Positions 33,296 through 44,145 of a DNA stretch of 64,000 bases are shown here, one piece after another (positions within the stretch are counted from its first letter, which is position 1; the number at the start of each line of letters is the position of its first letter). The stretch comes from Yarrowia lipolytica. Its lineage: Eukaryota > Ascomycota > Dipodascomycetes > Dipodascales. The translations under genes and the position numbers were made by a program. The notes under the pieces were generated by a model. The model worked only from the letters and a program-made list of their open reading frames with translations, did not search any database and was not told the DNA's origin. Location: assembly GCF_001761485.1 (NCBI RefSeq), contig NC_090775.1, positions 496,001 to 560,000 of the forward strand. Direction: 5' to 3'.

Positions 33296-36284
33296 TCACG
33301 AATTAAAACCAAACGTGGACGCAAAACTAGCAGTTCCCATCTGATCCCGCTTGAACAGATAGTCACTGGCAGCATCACCTTCCTCCCAGCCCCCAACACC
33401 CATAGGATATCCGCTCATGTATGGCGTAATGGGCATAATCTGACTGAACCGATCTGCACTCACTTGCTCCTTGACAGTGGAAGTGTAGTGTCGAGCAGCA
33501 ACAACGCACTGGTGGATGAGCGAGTACAGCCGCCGAGCGCCATCACTCATGTCCTTGAGACTCTTGACAAAGGAATCAAGCGTCTCCAGAAGCTGCATAT
33601 CGCTGCCAGCCGTCGACTCAGACGGAAACGCCCGCAAATGCATGAAAATGACAAAATACGGAACCATGGGGTACGCAATCATGAGGAATAATGTACTGAG
33701 TGACTCAGCCATGGACGAGATGCCCGAAGTCAGGTAGCCCATCAGCGACAGGTACTTTCGAGCCGCATCCAGACACTTGTCGTAGTTGGAGCTCGAGTTC
33801 ACGTCCGACGATGACGACGGGCTGCCAGCAGCATTATTGGCGCTAGGAATGCTGCCGAAACCAACTCCTTCGCTGTAAATCATGCAGAGACAGTTGTAAT
33901 AGAGCGAATGCAGCTCAGCTCCAGCGTTGATATTGCCCTTGGATCGGAGGTTGTCCAGATTCTGCTTTTCAGCAAGCGTGGGAGGCCGGTACCGGGATGG
34001 AACTTCGAACCACACCTGGTCCAGCTCCTGCTGCATCTGGGCAATGAAGGTCCGCTTTTGAATCGCGCTTTTTCGGGCCCCAGCCACGCCGTAGAGATTC
34101 TTGTAAATCTTTTTCAGGCACCGGCTCAGCCGAATACCGCAACGGAAAAATACGACCGAATCCGAGTACACACGCTGGTACGGCAGCTCGGTCATGCAGT
34201 CCGAGTCGTCCAGACACGGCGGACGGCCCATGGCGACCGACTGGTACGTGTCCTGCTGGTAGACGCACCAGAATAGACACCGGTTGATTTCGAGCCGATG
34301 CGGTGTGTCGCCCACGTCTAGATGCAACCCAATCCCCTGAGCCATCCGCGTAGCATTGCCCATGAGAGAATAGGACTGGGTGAAATTGCCGGAGGACTGG
34401 AACTGAAACGACATGAGCAGCAGGGCGGCGATGCACATGCGGTTGGAAGGCAGGGTGGTCGTGTTACTCAGTAGCGAGAAGGCCGCGTTGTAAATCTTGG
34501 TCGACCAGGTCGCGGTACGGCCCTGGAGCCTGCTGATACCATCAAATCCAAACCCCATGACCAGCAAAAACGCACAAATCTTTTCGCGTGACACGTGCGC
34601 CGTGTTCTCGTCGTACAGCTCTTCCATGGCCACCAATAGCTCCTCCTTGTCCATCAACGGCCAGCACGTGGTCGAAAAGAACTGGTCCACGTACCGATGA
34701 GCGTCTTCCTTAGCTGGCAGCAGTGGCCGGATGTGTTCCAGTGGACACGACGTTTTGATGCCGGCAAAGAAGCCCTGGATCACCGTTTTAGGTGTCTCGC
34801 CGTTTTCGCCGGTGCTATGCTCCTCAGGCAAGAACTGCTGCGTCTGGAGCGACACAGCCATAACCGAGGGCTCGCCAATGAGATGACCCTGGCCGTACTT
34901 ATCCTCGATGAGCGTGGCGCGGAACGAGTTGGTGTTGACAGATGAGTAGTCCTCGTCGGGCTCGCAGATGATCTTCTCCATGAGAAACTCGAGGCGGTTG
35001 AGTTTGCTGAGCAGTGCCGAGTCGCCCGTTCCGGCGGAAGCAGCGGGAGTGCTACTCTGTAACGCCTCAAAGTCCTTGCGGCCCTCGCCATATGTGCACT
35101 GGATGTTGTAGGTGAGACACTGTAAGCACGCGGGTAGCGTGCGTCCGCACTTGATTTTTTTATGGCGACAGTGATCGCACGAGCGGCGCGATTCACGGTC
35201 GTTCTGGGTTAGCTGATGAAGTGGACAAAGAGCATTGAGAAATGATCACTGCTGCGACAGCAGGGAAATAGAACATGGAAAAATGAGGAAGAAGGAGTGA
35301 CAAATTGTAGACATCTTCGAGGTGGCATCCACATCCAGTAGATGTCGCCCAGATGTCAGTTCCCGTGGAAAAACGAGAAGCTCCGCATGAGTGATCTTCT
35401 TGCCAAGAGTAACCAACGTCAATACAGTGAGGTAAATACGGAGAATGTGATACAGGAGCTGTTTGGAAGTGAATAGTGGGGAGAAGTCTTGGTGAGGCTG
35501 TCGTTGCTGGTGAGACGAGATCATGAATGGCAACAATTGGTGTGTATATGGTCGCGACTGTGGGGGTAGTGGTAGGGAACGGATGCCGCGTTATCAATCA
35601 GTGATGGTGGCTAGAGTGGTAGCAGTAGTGGGAATCAGCAGTAGATTGCAGTGGACAGAAGACAGAACCACTGACTAGACGGAATCACGGACCAGCGACG
35701 TCAGTCCAGCGACCTCGGACACCAATCACAGGTGGCTGTAGATACCAGAGCAGTCCGCGCTAGGTAATCAGAACTGGTTTGACTAAATAGCTGATGATCA
35801 ACATCAAATTCTGTCACCATAGTGGAGTCTCACCACACTGCTGTCACCACACCGTTGTCACCATGTTGCAGTATAACCACACTCCTTACTACCTCACCAC
35901 CACTTTAATCCTCCACACTCCCCAACACCACTCCACCTTCCTATCCAAGCAAACACAACCACGCCGTCGTCGTCGCCGCCACGTGTTCCAGCCCCCAGAC
36001 CTGTCTGTGTCGATTCATCCTCCCCTCTTGTCCCCACTCTCTGTGTCTCTTCCTCCGGTGCCACCCATTGAAGACCACGACACGGCGTCGTGGTGCACCA
36101 CTTTTTTGTCAGAAGCCGTTGTCAAAAGCCGTCTGTGTTTGCGTCACATTGGGGCCAAAGTGCATAAATAGCTCCGGATTCGCCGCCCGAACCTCCCGTT
36201 GCTATGCGTCCCCGCACCGGCTCGCCGCTGCCAAATCTCCCGTGTATCGCCAATACTCACAGTTACTCTCCTCACAGGGGCCAT
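33296..36284 (-). CDS. Zn2Cys6 fungal transcription factor, two exons with an eight-codon first exon
   Basis: Exon 1 is 36261-36284 (MAPVRRVT), the intron is 35204-36260, and exon 2 is 33296-35203; the product is 643 residues. The zinc cluster starts exon 2: C17-X2-C20-X6-C27-X6-C34-X2-C37-X6-C44, with the basic RHKKIKCGR stretch. No in-frame ATG precedes the cluster in exon 2, and a stop lies just upstream of the CTAACCCAG acceptor. A spliced first exon is therefore required. The only GTGAGT donor found that gives an ATG in phase 0 is at 36260, and a TATAAT sits about 40 bases above that ATG. The fungal-specific regulator middle region spans about residues 180-400, including FFSTTCWPLMDKEELL, GIGLHLDV, EINRCLFWCVYQQDTY and SVAMGRPPCL. 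It is a nuclear DNA-binding regulator. The target pathway cannot be read from sequence. Confidence 0.85.
35204..36260 (-). other. Intron 1 of the Zn2Cys6 regulator gene (1057 bp)
   Basis: The donor GTGAGT starts at 36260 and CTAACCCAG ends at 35204, on the minus strand. It is phase 0 and separates the eight-codon first exon from the zinc cluster. A 134-codon open frame inside the intron lies in another reading frame and is not supported as a gene. Confidence 0.75.
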
Positions 36285-36410
36285 TGGTGGTTGTCGACAA
36301 GAGAGGGTGTCACCGTGCTATTATACCACACATAGACTCTGGTACTGTGGAAATTACACTTTTGGGCCCAAAGTCTAAACCACGCACAGAACCAAACACA
36401 AAGCGGGAAC

Positions 36411-36530
36411 AACAAAAAAAAAACGGGACAAAATAAAAAAACGAGACACAAAAAAGTGGGAGACACAAAAAATTGGACACAAAAAAGACGAGACAAAAGA
36501 AAATAAAAAAACGGGACAAAAAAAAACGTT
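36411..36530. repeat. A-rich imperfect repeat, AAAAAACGGGACA type
   Basis: About six diverged copies of an A-run followed by CGGGACA, CGAGACA or TTGGACA occur in succession. On the minus strand it is a T-rich tract above the zinc-cluster gene start. Confidence 0.8.
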
Positions 36531-36702
36531 GACCGTTTCCTACTACAAACAACAACAAGACTGACACATGGAACAGCACAGAGATAGTCAGATTGCATCC
36601 AGTTGACAGATGGCGGCCGCCGAGAACAAGACAAGAAGGGACGGGATTAGGATATTATGTAATCACATAACTGGGAATCACGTGCCGTCGCCACGAGCTG
36701 GA

Positions 36703-36761
36703 AGAACAACAAACCAACAACCAAGACCAACAAAAACCAACAACCAACAACCAACAACAAA
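36703..36761. repeat. ACCAACA heptamer repeat
   Basis: A CAA-rich stretch is built from ACCAACA and related units, six or more copies. Confidence 0.85.
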
Positions 36762-38904
36762 TGTTCACTTGTTCCGCTCGTTGTTCTCCCTTGTCCTCCT
36801 CACCCCCTCCTCAACTACCCCCACTCCCCGCCTCTTCAGTTAATCCGAAAGGTTCCAAATTTTCCGGCCTACCAAACTCAGTCGTCTTGTGGAGTCCAAT
36901 CTGACCAATTGAAAGCCGCAAAATAAGAACGGGAGATAGGGCAGGGTGGACTTGGACACGAGAGAGACCCAATCGCCTGGCTATCTCCCTGCACAGCCCC
37001 TCTCGAGACCCTAGGTCTCCCGGGGCCCACCGATAACTTGTTATTTCACTGCTATATGTCTCAAACCCCTCTCCCACCCAGTAGTTATGCATGTATGCCA
37101 TGTCATGTAGACGCATGCATGGTCATGCAAGGGAGCGTCATGTCTTGAAATGCAGAAAAACGCACAGAAGGGCGCCTCCCCTAGCCCTGGCGGGGTCGCC
37201 ATACAAGCGGTGCAGATTCTAGGCGGGGAGGTGCATGCAGCTGTACGTAGGCGAGATATATTTTTTGTTGGTGACTGGAGATGTCGAAGACGCAACATTT
37301 GAGGATCCCACGAGAGGACGGGGGTTTCGGGATTCAGTCGGAACGGAAAAAAGCTGCCGCTACTCGTATCGAGCTATACGACGTTGGAATTGTCCTCCAA
37401 ATGTGCTCAAAAAAGCAACGATATGGGCGAGCACGAAAGTCAGAGTTGGGTTTTGATTTTCCTACAGCACTATCTCCAATTAAGAAACCACAAAGCGAAG
37501 GTCCAGCTCCGGGAAGATGCACCGATGGCAGGTAAAAGCAACGATCGGGTGGACTCGGGGCCAAGCTGATGACGTAAACGGAGATGCGGAGATGGTGGAC
37601 AGAGATAAGAGAGCACAATGAGGAGAGAAGGGGGGGAGGGGGCGGCCTCCTCACGGGAAAACCAAACAGTCTGGAGGACTCTAGGTGCGATAATCGCAGA
37701 CTAAAAACCGGAAGAACCAATGTATGTATGTACCTGGATGTTGTAACCTTGTCTCTTGTGCTAAAACGGAGGTCAGCCCATATTCAAACTCTCCAAGTAC
37801 AAGTGCGATAGGTGTACAATAGACAGTTGCTGTAAATGATTGGGACAGACGGGGTTAGTTGGGGCGAAGAACGACGCTACCGCGCTCACGTGATCTACAA
37901 TATGAACGGCTCGCCTGCTACTGTGGTTAAGGCACGAGTTGCTCAATTTGCCCTTTCCTTGTCTTGCTGTTTTCTTTTCTTCTTGTTTTTGTTTTTTGCT
38001 TTTTTGCTATTTGATCAAGCTCCAATTTATATGAAAGTGAAACGCCGACGAAATTCTTCACTCTAAACAAAGATGACGATCATAGACGCTCTCCGAAGCT
38101 AGTCCTGATGTCTATACATCTTGTCTCACTTAGTTTAGCCGCGGAGATAGAGGAGGGGGACCTGGAGGGAGCTGTGGACGGTGATTCGGGGGCACACTTG
38201 GTGGACGAATAATCCGTCGCTGAATTGGTCAGTGGACGGCTCATCTGATATTACAGCGTTCAAAACGTCACGGCTGTCAAAAGTCATTCTTGTCTCCGTC
38301 TTCTTCCGACATTCTGGGCTCCTCCTGCCCCCTACCAAACCTCCGAGATCCATTCTAGAACCTCTTTAGCTCCAAAATACAATTCTTCCAAGACTTGGAC
38401 CCCGCTCTCGGTTCTTTGTGTGTCCCTATGAGGTTTGATTCAGCACAAAAACCCACAGAAAACAGAAAAAAAGCCGTCCGAAAATCCGCCGATTTATTAT
38501 CATTATTGCACAGATAAAGCATCTCCAGGTCCAGGTCAGCTGTCAAAGGAGTTTGACAACGTCGGGCAAGGAGTCAGCCATGAGTCAGGAGTTACAAATA
38601 GATCCAGGGTTAGGGCTAGTATTAGGGATTGGGCTAGGGCATTGATTGTGGGCATATATAGGCAAATATTCTCCCATTCTGTCCTTCTTCGATATTGCTC
38701 CCAGGTCGCCTTCTCTCTCTCGTAGCCGTTATATCTCCTCGTAATAATAATTCACAAAAGAAAAAATAAACCCAAAAAATAAACTCAAAGAATAAACTTT
38801 TTCGCTTACCAACATCTGTGCAGAAAGTTGTAATACTCAACACAATCACATCCCGTTTGGGAAGTGGTGGTGAACGGGCGGGCGGTTGGGGTGTGTGGTT
38901 TGGG

Positions 38905-38976
38905 CACGTGATCTGGTCATTACCCACGTGACGTCATTTATTTTAAATCACACGTGATGTGATCATAACCCACGTG
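38905..38976. promoter_or_regulatory. Four CACGTG E-boxes with 20-26 bp spacing and a TGACGTCA
   Basis: CACGTG occurs at 38905, 38925, 38951 and 38971. The second overlaps TGACGTCA (a CRE/ATF-type site). CACGTG is the binding site of Cbf1-like and other bHLH regulators. There is no recognised gene within 2 kb, so the target is unknown. Confidence 0.4.
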
Positions 38977-39443
38977 TGGTCTTGCGCTCATCATTTCTCT
39001 ATTTGCATACTTTTTATTGTTCTGTCAAATATTCCCACGCCAGAAACGCACCAAAGTGCCAAAAAACATGGACAGGGCTCTTGGTTCGCCTCTATACGTG
39101 TCAAGAAGGTCTGACGTGTGGAGATGGCGTATTCGGAACAGCAAAAAACCGGTGTCGATCCGCACTTTTCCGAGCTAGAGGGGGGGTAGAGGGGGGGGTC
39201 TTGCACGTGATATGGGGGGGAGGGATGTTGGTCTGTTGGGTCTTTCACGTGATTCGAGGGGACAAACTGGTGTCTCTGGGAGTCTCTGTCTGAATGTCTC
39301 TCTACAGGACCCGCTCGTGATCTGATCTAGTTTAGATCCGATTGACGCTACTTTAGCGTGTGTTGAGTGTTCCAAGGACGTTGGTATGGACGGTGGGGGA
39401 TGCAGAGAATGTTAGTAGACTTGGTGGGGATTGTGGGGTCATA

Positions 39444-39540
39444 GTAGTCTGAGTTGTCTCAGTTGTCTGAGTTGTCTGAGTAGTCCAAGTGATCTGAGTG
39501 GTCTGGTCTGTTTGGTCTGAGAGTCTGAGAGTCTGAGAGT
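39444..39540. repeat. GTTGTCTGA-type tandem repeat
   Basis: About ten diverged copies of a 9-bp unit (GTTGTCTGA, GTGGTCTGG, GAGAGTCT) are arranged head to tail. Confidence 0.85.
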
Positions 39541-40043
39541 GGTATGAAGCACCCAGCTTGCGCAAATGGAAACATATCGCTTGGCCAAGTATATGACTGG
39601 ACTCTCCCTGTTTCAGGCTTTGCAACCGTATCTTGTATGTCTCATTTCAGAGTGAAATGCGACTTTCATGTTCCTCACTAGCACAAGCACTGTCTCACAG
39701 GATACTGTTTCATGTCTCATGCTTGTCGAGTGAAGCGGACGGGAATGGGGAGAGGGGAGGTGGGGTTTGGTTGGTAACGTGACTCCAACACAGATGTACA
39801 TGGGTTTCACGTAACCCGACACCAGGTGCCCGTTATGTCAAAACGTGGTGGACTACTTTTTAGCGCAAGAGCAGCAGTTTTTTTTTTCATATTGACAAGG
39901 TCAAATTGATACTTTGACCTGAATGGAGTCTAAACTACCAATCTCCCGTCTCAGATGATCTGCTCCATGTGTCTGGAAAAAGAAATCCCATCCTGTAAGG
40001 GTATTTGTACGGACATGAAACCTGACAGGAACACAGCAGCACC

Positions 40044-40103
40044 AAGACAGTCTAAGACAGTCTAAGACAGCCTAAGACAGTCCAAGACGCCCTAAGACAC
40101 GCC
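40044..40103. repeat. 10-bp tandem repeat, six copies
   Basis: The unit AAGACAGTCT is repeated six times. The first two copies are identical and the following ones carry increasing substitutions. Confidence 0.92.
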
Positions 40104-41195
40104 CCTTGCTGGCTCAGAGGTCGGTGGACATAAATGCATGGCTAAAATAAACGGTCTTCGGTCCGTTGGGTGTTTAGTAGCAATTTATCAATATCTAGTG
40201 TGGGATAGTTGGTATGTGGTTTTAGGATTGATAAGGAGAGCACAACTTGGCCTATCCAGACCATTCTTTGAGTTGGTTATCGCGATGGCATGAATCAATG
40301 AAGTTCATTTATACACTTGTTGTACCTGCTGTCACCGTTTTGGTCTCTATAGATCCGTTCCAGGTCCCTGAATCTACATTCAGGAGATTCAGGAACTTGT
40401 GGGTTCAATCAACTGCAAGACGATCCGAATCGACGATCCGAGTCGACAATCCACAAAGTCGAGTGTCCAGAAACATATCGAAACCGGCTTTGCACCAGAA
40501 ACGTACCCCCAGGCCCCTGCGTGGGTCTCACCCAGACCCCGATCGTCAGTGGACTCTGAAAAGGGTTATGAGCGGGCAGGAATACACAAAAACAAACATT
40601 ACTGGTGTCAAAAGGAGGAGAAAAGTGAGACAAGTTTCCCTGTCTAGAGTATTTTGTGCTACGGGGGGATTTGAAGGCAAGAGTGTGAACTGTGCGGTAT
40701 AGATTAGAGCATGGTGGGACGGTTTAGCCGAGAGGAGGTTAGGTGTGTCTTGGAACAGTTTTAGGGGATGAATCGTGGTGCAGTGCTCAACTGTTGAAAA
40801 GATTGTGACATTCAGACGGCCCAAGAGTGGACTTTATGATCTTATCATTATTCTAACGACAGCTTTCCGACTCAGTGCTGAACATCTCACCAAGATAACA
40901 AAGTGCAACCATCGTGCAAAAAAACTGATAACAAAGTCGATTATCGTTCCAACAAAGCTCATATAATGATTCACCTTTCGAGAACGACCAAAAATGAAAC
41001 TTCAAGAGGCTAGAACTGGACCGAATCTACAAGTAGCTCGTCATTCACTCGCTTAGACTAGCGCTTAACTACTCTCAACTAATGTGGAAGAACTAAATGC
41101 CAACTAAAGTCTATCAGTTTCAACAATTATCTCAAAAGTCAACAAAAGTCAACAACTCTTTCAACTAAAATAAGAAGGTATTCATACTATCATCG

Positions 41196-41303
41196 TCACG
41201 TCGTTTTGGGCTTGCCGGTGCACTTCCAGACATGGTCATCGTACTTGGAGCACGGAATCAGATATTTGCACTTGAGACAGAGGGTCAACGGGTCGGAGTC
41301 CAT
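41196..41303 (-). CDS. Possible small C2HC-finger protein or terminal exon
   Basis: A 35-codon frame (MDSDPLTLCLKC to KPKTT) contains Cys 9-X2-Cys 12-X11-His 24-X3-Cys 28, the spacing of UBZ4/C2HC-type zinc fingers, plus an extra Cys 18. The frame continues open for about 23 codons upstream of the ATG before a stop, so it could be the last exon of a longer gene. No clear acceptor of the Yarrowia type was found. It is too short to call with confidence. The finger spacing is the only positive evidence. Confidence 0.2.
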   Translation of the reverse strand: MDSDPLTLCLKCKYLIPCSKYDDHVWKCTGKPKTT

Positions 41304-41880
41304 TGGATTTGGGCCGATGTGGTTCAGTGAGAAGCTGAAGCAGACTAGGCTGAGGCAGAGGTCTTATAGGCACAGATGTGGTCATGTGAATTGTCATAAA
41401 GATACCGCTCGTGACCCCAAAACATTTGGGGGTCTTGACACGTGTCTTTGGGTAGTGGGGGAAGACCCTCTCTCTAGTCAGTGGACAACGACAAGTCCAG
41501 ATGTTGACGTTGCCAGAAGTTGAAACAACAACGGGAACAATACCATTGGATAGTTTCCGCCTAAAAGATTGCGACCGTTCAACACCCATGTCTCCGTCGG
41601 TTCTCAATGGTGGGTATGAGCGCTCTTTTTCATCGTGATGGTAGCTCTGCTTCCCTCTCAATAGCTCGAGATTTTGTATGGCACAAGAAGATGTAGAGTA
41701 TACCAACGAAACAGGGCCTCGTCCGGCGGAATCAAACGCCCATTGATTCTAGGCACTCCTTTGAATCTCCATCGGTGGCTGTCAAACCTGGAGTGTGGAA
41801 GGGGACAGACGAAGAGGATCCCGGTGGTCTTTGGGGGCTTGAGGGAAGCAAATCAAAGTGAGATTGAGAGGCGGAGAGGA

Positions 41881-41956
41881 CGATTCAGCAAAGAGGGCGA
41901 TTCAGCGGAGAGGACGATTCAGCGGAGAGGACGATTCAGCGGAGAGGACGATTCAG
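41881..41956. repeat. 17-bp minisatellite, 4.5 copies
   Basis: The unit CGATTCAGCGGAGAGGA is repeated; the first copy differs at its end, and copies two to four are identical. Confidence 0.92.
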
Positions 41957-42693
41957 TTAGCTGATTGCGGTGAGTTAGTCGAAGCCCGATCGTAAGAACA
42001 CCTTGATAAGCCTGTTCCATGATGTCCTTTTAGGCCATAGTTCTGGCTGATTTGGTCGGATAAGGGCTCGTGGCGATTATTGAGGTGTGGAAAAGTAGTT
42101 CGGTTCTCCTGTTGAGGTAGACACTGACTCAACTGTAGTTCTTTAGTTGAATATTACTTGGTTTTAGTTGAATATTCACTCACTGGAGCTTTAGTAGAGA
42201 CCTTCACTTAGCCTTAGTTCAGCATTTACTTAAGTTGTGTTGATCTCTCAGTTGGCCCGGAAGGACATCACAGGACGGAAAATGAGGCTCCGGAAATTAA
42301 ATGACACCTGATGATATAGACAGTTACAATACAGACTTGTACATACAAGTAAAGTACAGTACAGTACGTATATTGTGAATCCGTGTCTCTTTCAACACCA
42401 CCCAGAATCGAAACCCCGGTCAGCAAAGGTTGAAGTTTTTCCCCACTAAATCTGAACATTTCTAACTAATACTGAAGAAACCAAAGACCACCACATCTCT
42501 TTCAATATTAGTCAATATTAGTCAGACAAGAACATTAAAAGCCCCCCCATAAAACCCCCACACATCACGTGACTCACAAAGTACGAAAATTTCCCGCGTT
42601 AATCCCCAGCACACTACACTATGTACTCTAGATCAACCGCTTATCAACACACTGCCAAACTCAATATCCTCCATCTTTCATCAACACCTTGAA

Positions 42694-44145
42694 ATGAGAC
42701 GCTCAGCTCGAGTGCAGGCGCTGGAAACCATCAAACGGCGCAAATTGAGCAAACTGCAGGCAGAAGGAAGTCATGTGACCTCTCACAACACTCCAGATCA
42801 CGTGACGCAGCACCCTTCGCCGCCCACGCCGGCTGACAATGCGACAACGGTGGTTGGTCAGAATGGACAGAGCGGCAGTAGCGACGGCAGCCACGCCCAG
42901 AGCACCCACGTGACCACCAGTGGGCCGAATGGACACGACCCTACTCCCGCTGGATCGAACGGACATCAAGTCACTACCAACCTCTCCGCCACCGACGCTC
43001 TACCGCCACAGCAGTTTCGAACCACTCGGGCCCAGGCCAAGCTACTGAGTCAGCAGAGAAACAACTTCAATGCGGTGCTTATTCCGCAGACGGATCTTAG
43101 ACCTGTCAATTCTCACATGACTCCCAAGCTGGATCAGTTCAAGTTCAGTCAGAAAGCCAAAGTTCAGTCAGAGTCGGAGAATACAGTGAAGATTGAGGAT
43201 GAGTTGGAGTCATATGACTTGTCACGTGACATCAAAGCTGAGGAGAAGTCTGCGTACTTTATCAAAACAGAACCTGTCATCCCTCCCCTCATATCTGACA
43301 TTGAAGAATGCCACACTTTTGCAGCGCCACAAGAATTCAACGTGCAAGACAACCCCGAGGTGCTTAGTCAGCCAGGTCCACGGGGCTGGAGCACCATTTA
43401 CGCCCGTGTCAAGAAAATGCGTGCTCTGGTCAACGCCCCTGTTGATACCATGGGTTGCGAGCGTCTTGTGCAAGATGGAGTGCCTGCCAAAGTACAACGG
43501 TTCCAGTTACTAATCTCACTCATGTTGTCCTCGCAGACCAAAGACGAGGTCACGTGCCAGGCCGTTTTGAACCTGCGCGAGTTTCTCAAGTCACGTGACC
43601 TGCTCTTGAGCGTGGACGGGATTCTGAGCATGTCTGTGGGTGAAATTGACGGTTGTATCAGCAAGGTGGGGTTCCACAACCGCAAAGCTGATTATATAAG
43701 CCGTGCTACCGCGTTGTTAGTCAAAGATTTCGGTGGAGATATCCCGCCCACCATCGCTGCTATGACGTCGTTACCTGGGGTGGGTCCCAAGATGGCTCAT
43801 CTTTTGATGCACAGGGCCTGGGGTGTCAATGAGGGGATTGGGGTGGATGTGCATGTTCACCGACTTGCCAATATGTGGGGGTGGGTCAAGGGCAAGACTC
43901 CTGAGGAGTCTCGTGTTCAGTTGGAAAAGTGGTTGCCCCAGGAGCTGTGGGTCGATATCAATCCAACTCTTGTCGGTTTTGGACAGACGGTTTGTCCTAG
44001 CAAGGGCAAGAAGTGTGGGGTTTGTATTGTTGACAAGGGGTTGTGCAAGGCGAGACTTGTGAAGGGCCTGGAGTGGAAGGAGGAAAAGTGGATGAAGGAG
44101 GGTTATCGGAAGATGATGGTCGAATATGAGGGAGTTGAGCAATGA
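42694..44145 (+). CDS. NTG1: Endonuclease III-type DNA N-glycosylase/AP lyase
   Basis: This 483-residue bifunctional base-excision-repair enzyme removes oxidised pyrimidines and cleaves the abasic site; yeast Ntg1/Ntg2 act in nucleus and mitochondria. The C-terminal catalytic core (about 265-460) includes QLLISLMLSSQTKDEV, the helix-hairpin-helix LPGVGPKMAHLL with catalytic Lys 366, and VDVHVHR with catalytic Asp 385. An iron-sulfur cluster motif follows: Cys 434-X6-Cys 441-X2-Cys 444-X6-Cys 451. The first 230 residues are an extension rich in polar residues, starting with a basic segment (RRSARVQALETIKRRKLSK) that could serve nuclear or mitochondrial targeting. The extension contains three SUMO-consensus sites (Lys 166, 181 and 191). 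The start is the first ATG and no upstream acceptor exists. NTG1 versus NTG2 orthology is not resolved. Confidence 0.94.
   Translation: MRRSARVQALETIKRRKLSKLQAEGSHVTSHNTPDHVTQHPSPPTPADNATTVVGQNGQSGSSDGSHAQSTHVTTSGPNGHDPTPAGSNGHQVTTNLSATDALPPQQFRTTRAQAKLLSQQRNNFNAVLIPQTDLRPVNSHMTPKLDQFKFSQKAKVQSESENTVKIEDELESYDLSRDIKAEEKSAYFIKTEPVIPPLISDIEECHTFAAPQEFNVQDNPEVLSQPGPRGWSTIYARVKKMRALVNAPVDTMGCERLVQDGVPAKVQRFQLLISLMLSSQTKDEVTCQAVLNLREFLKSRDLLLSVDGILSMSVGEIDGCISKVGFHNRKADYISRATALLVKDFGGDIPPTIAAMTSLPGVGPKMAHLLMHRAWGVNEGIGVDVHVHRLANMWGWVKGKTPEESRVQLEKWLPQELWVDINPTLVGFGQTVCPSKGKKCGVCIVDKGLCKARLVKGLEWKEEKWMKEGYRKMMVEYEGVEQ

Larger units (their letters stand above)
36285..42693. other. 6.4-kb gene-poor region
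   Basis: This is the largest gap in the window. It contains A-rich repeats at 36411-36530, an ACCAACA repeat at 36703-36761, a CACGTG ladder at 38905-38976, and minisatellites at 39444-39540, 40044-40103 and 41881-41956. A small reading frame with a C2HC finger pattern lies at 41196-41303. No standard gene was recognised. Confidence 0.5.

Noticed and set aside
35193-35597. 134-codon minus-strand frame upstream of the zinc cluster
   Set aside because: It runs through the predicted intron in a different reading frame from the Cys6 cluster and has no recognised motif.
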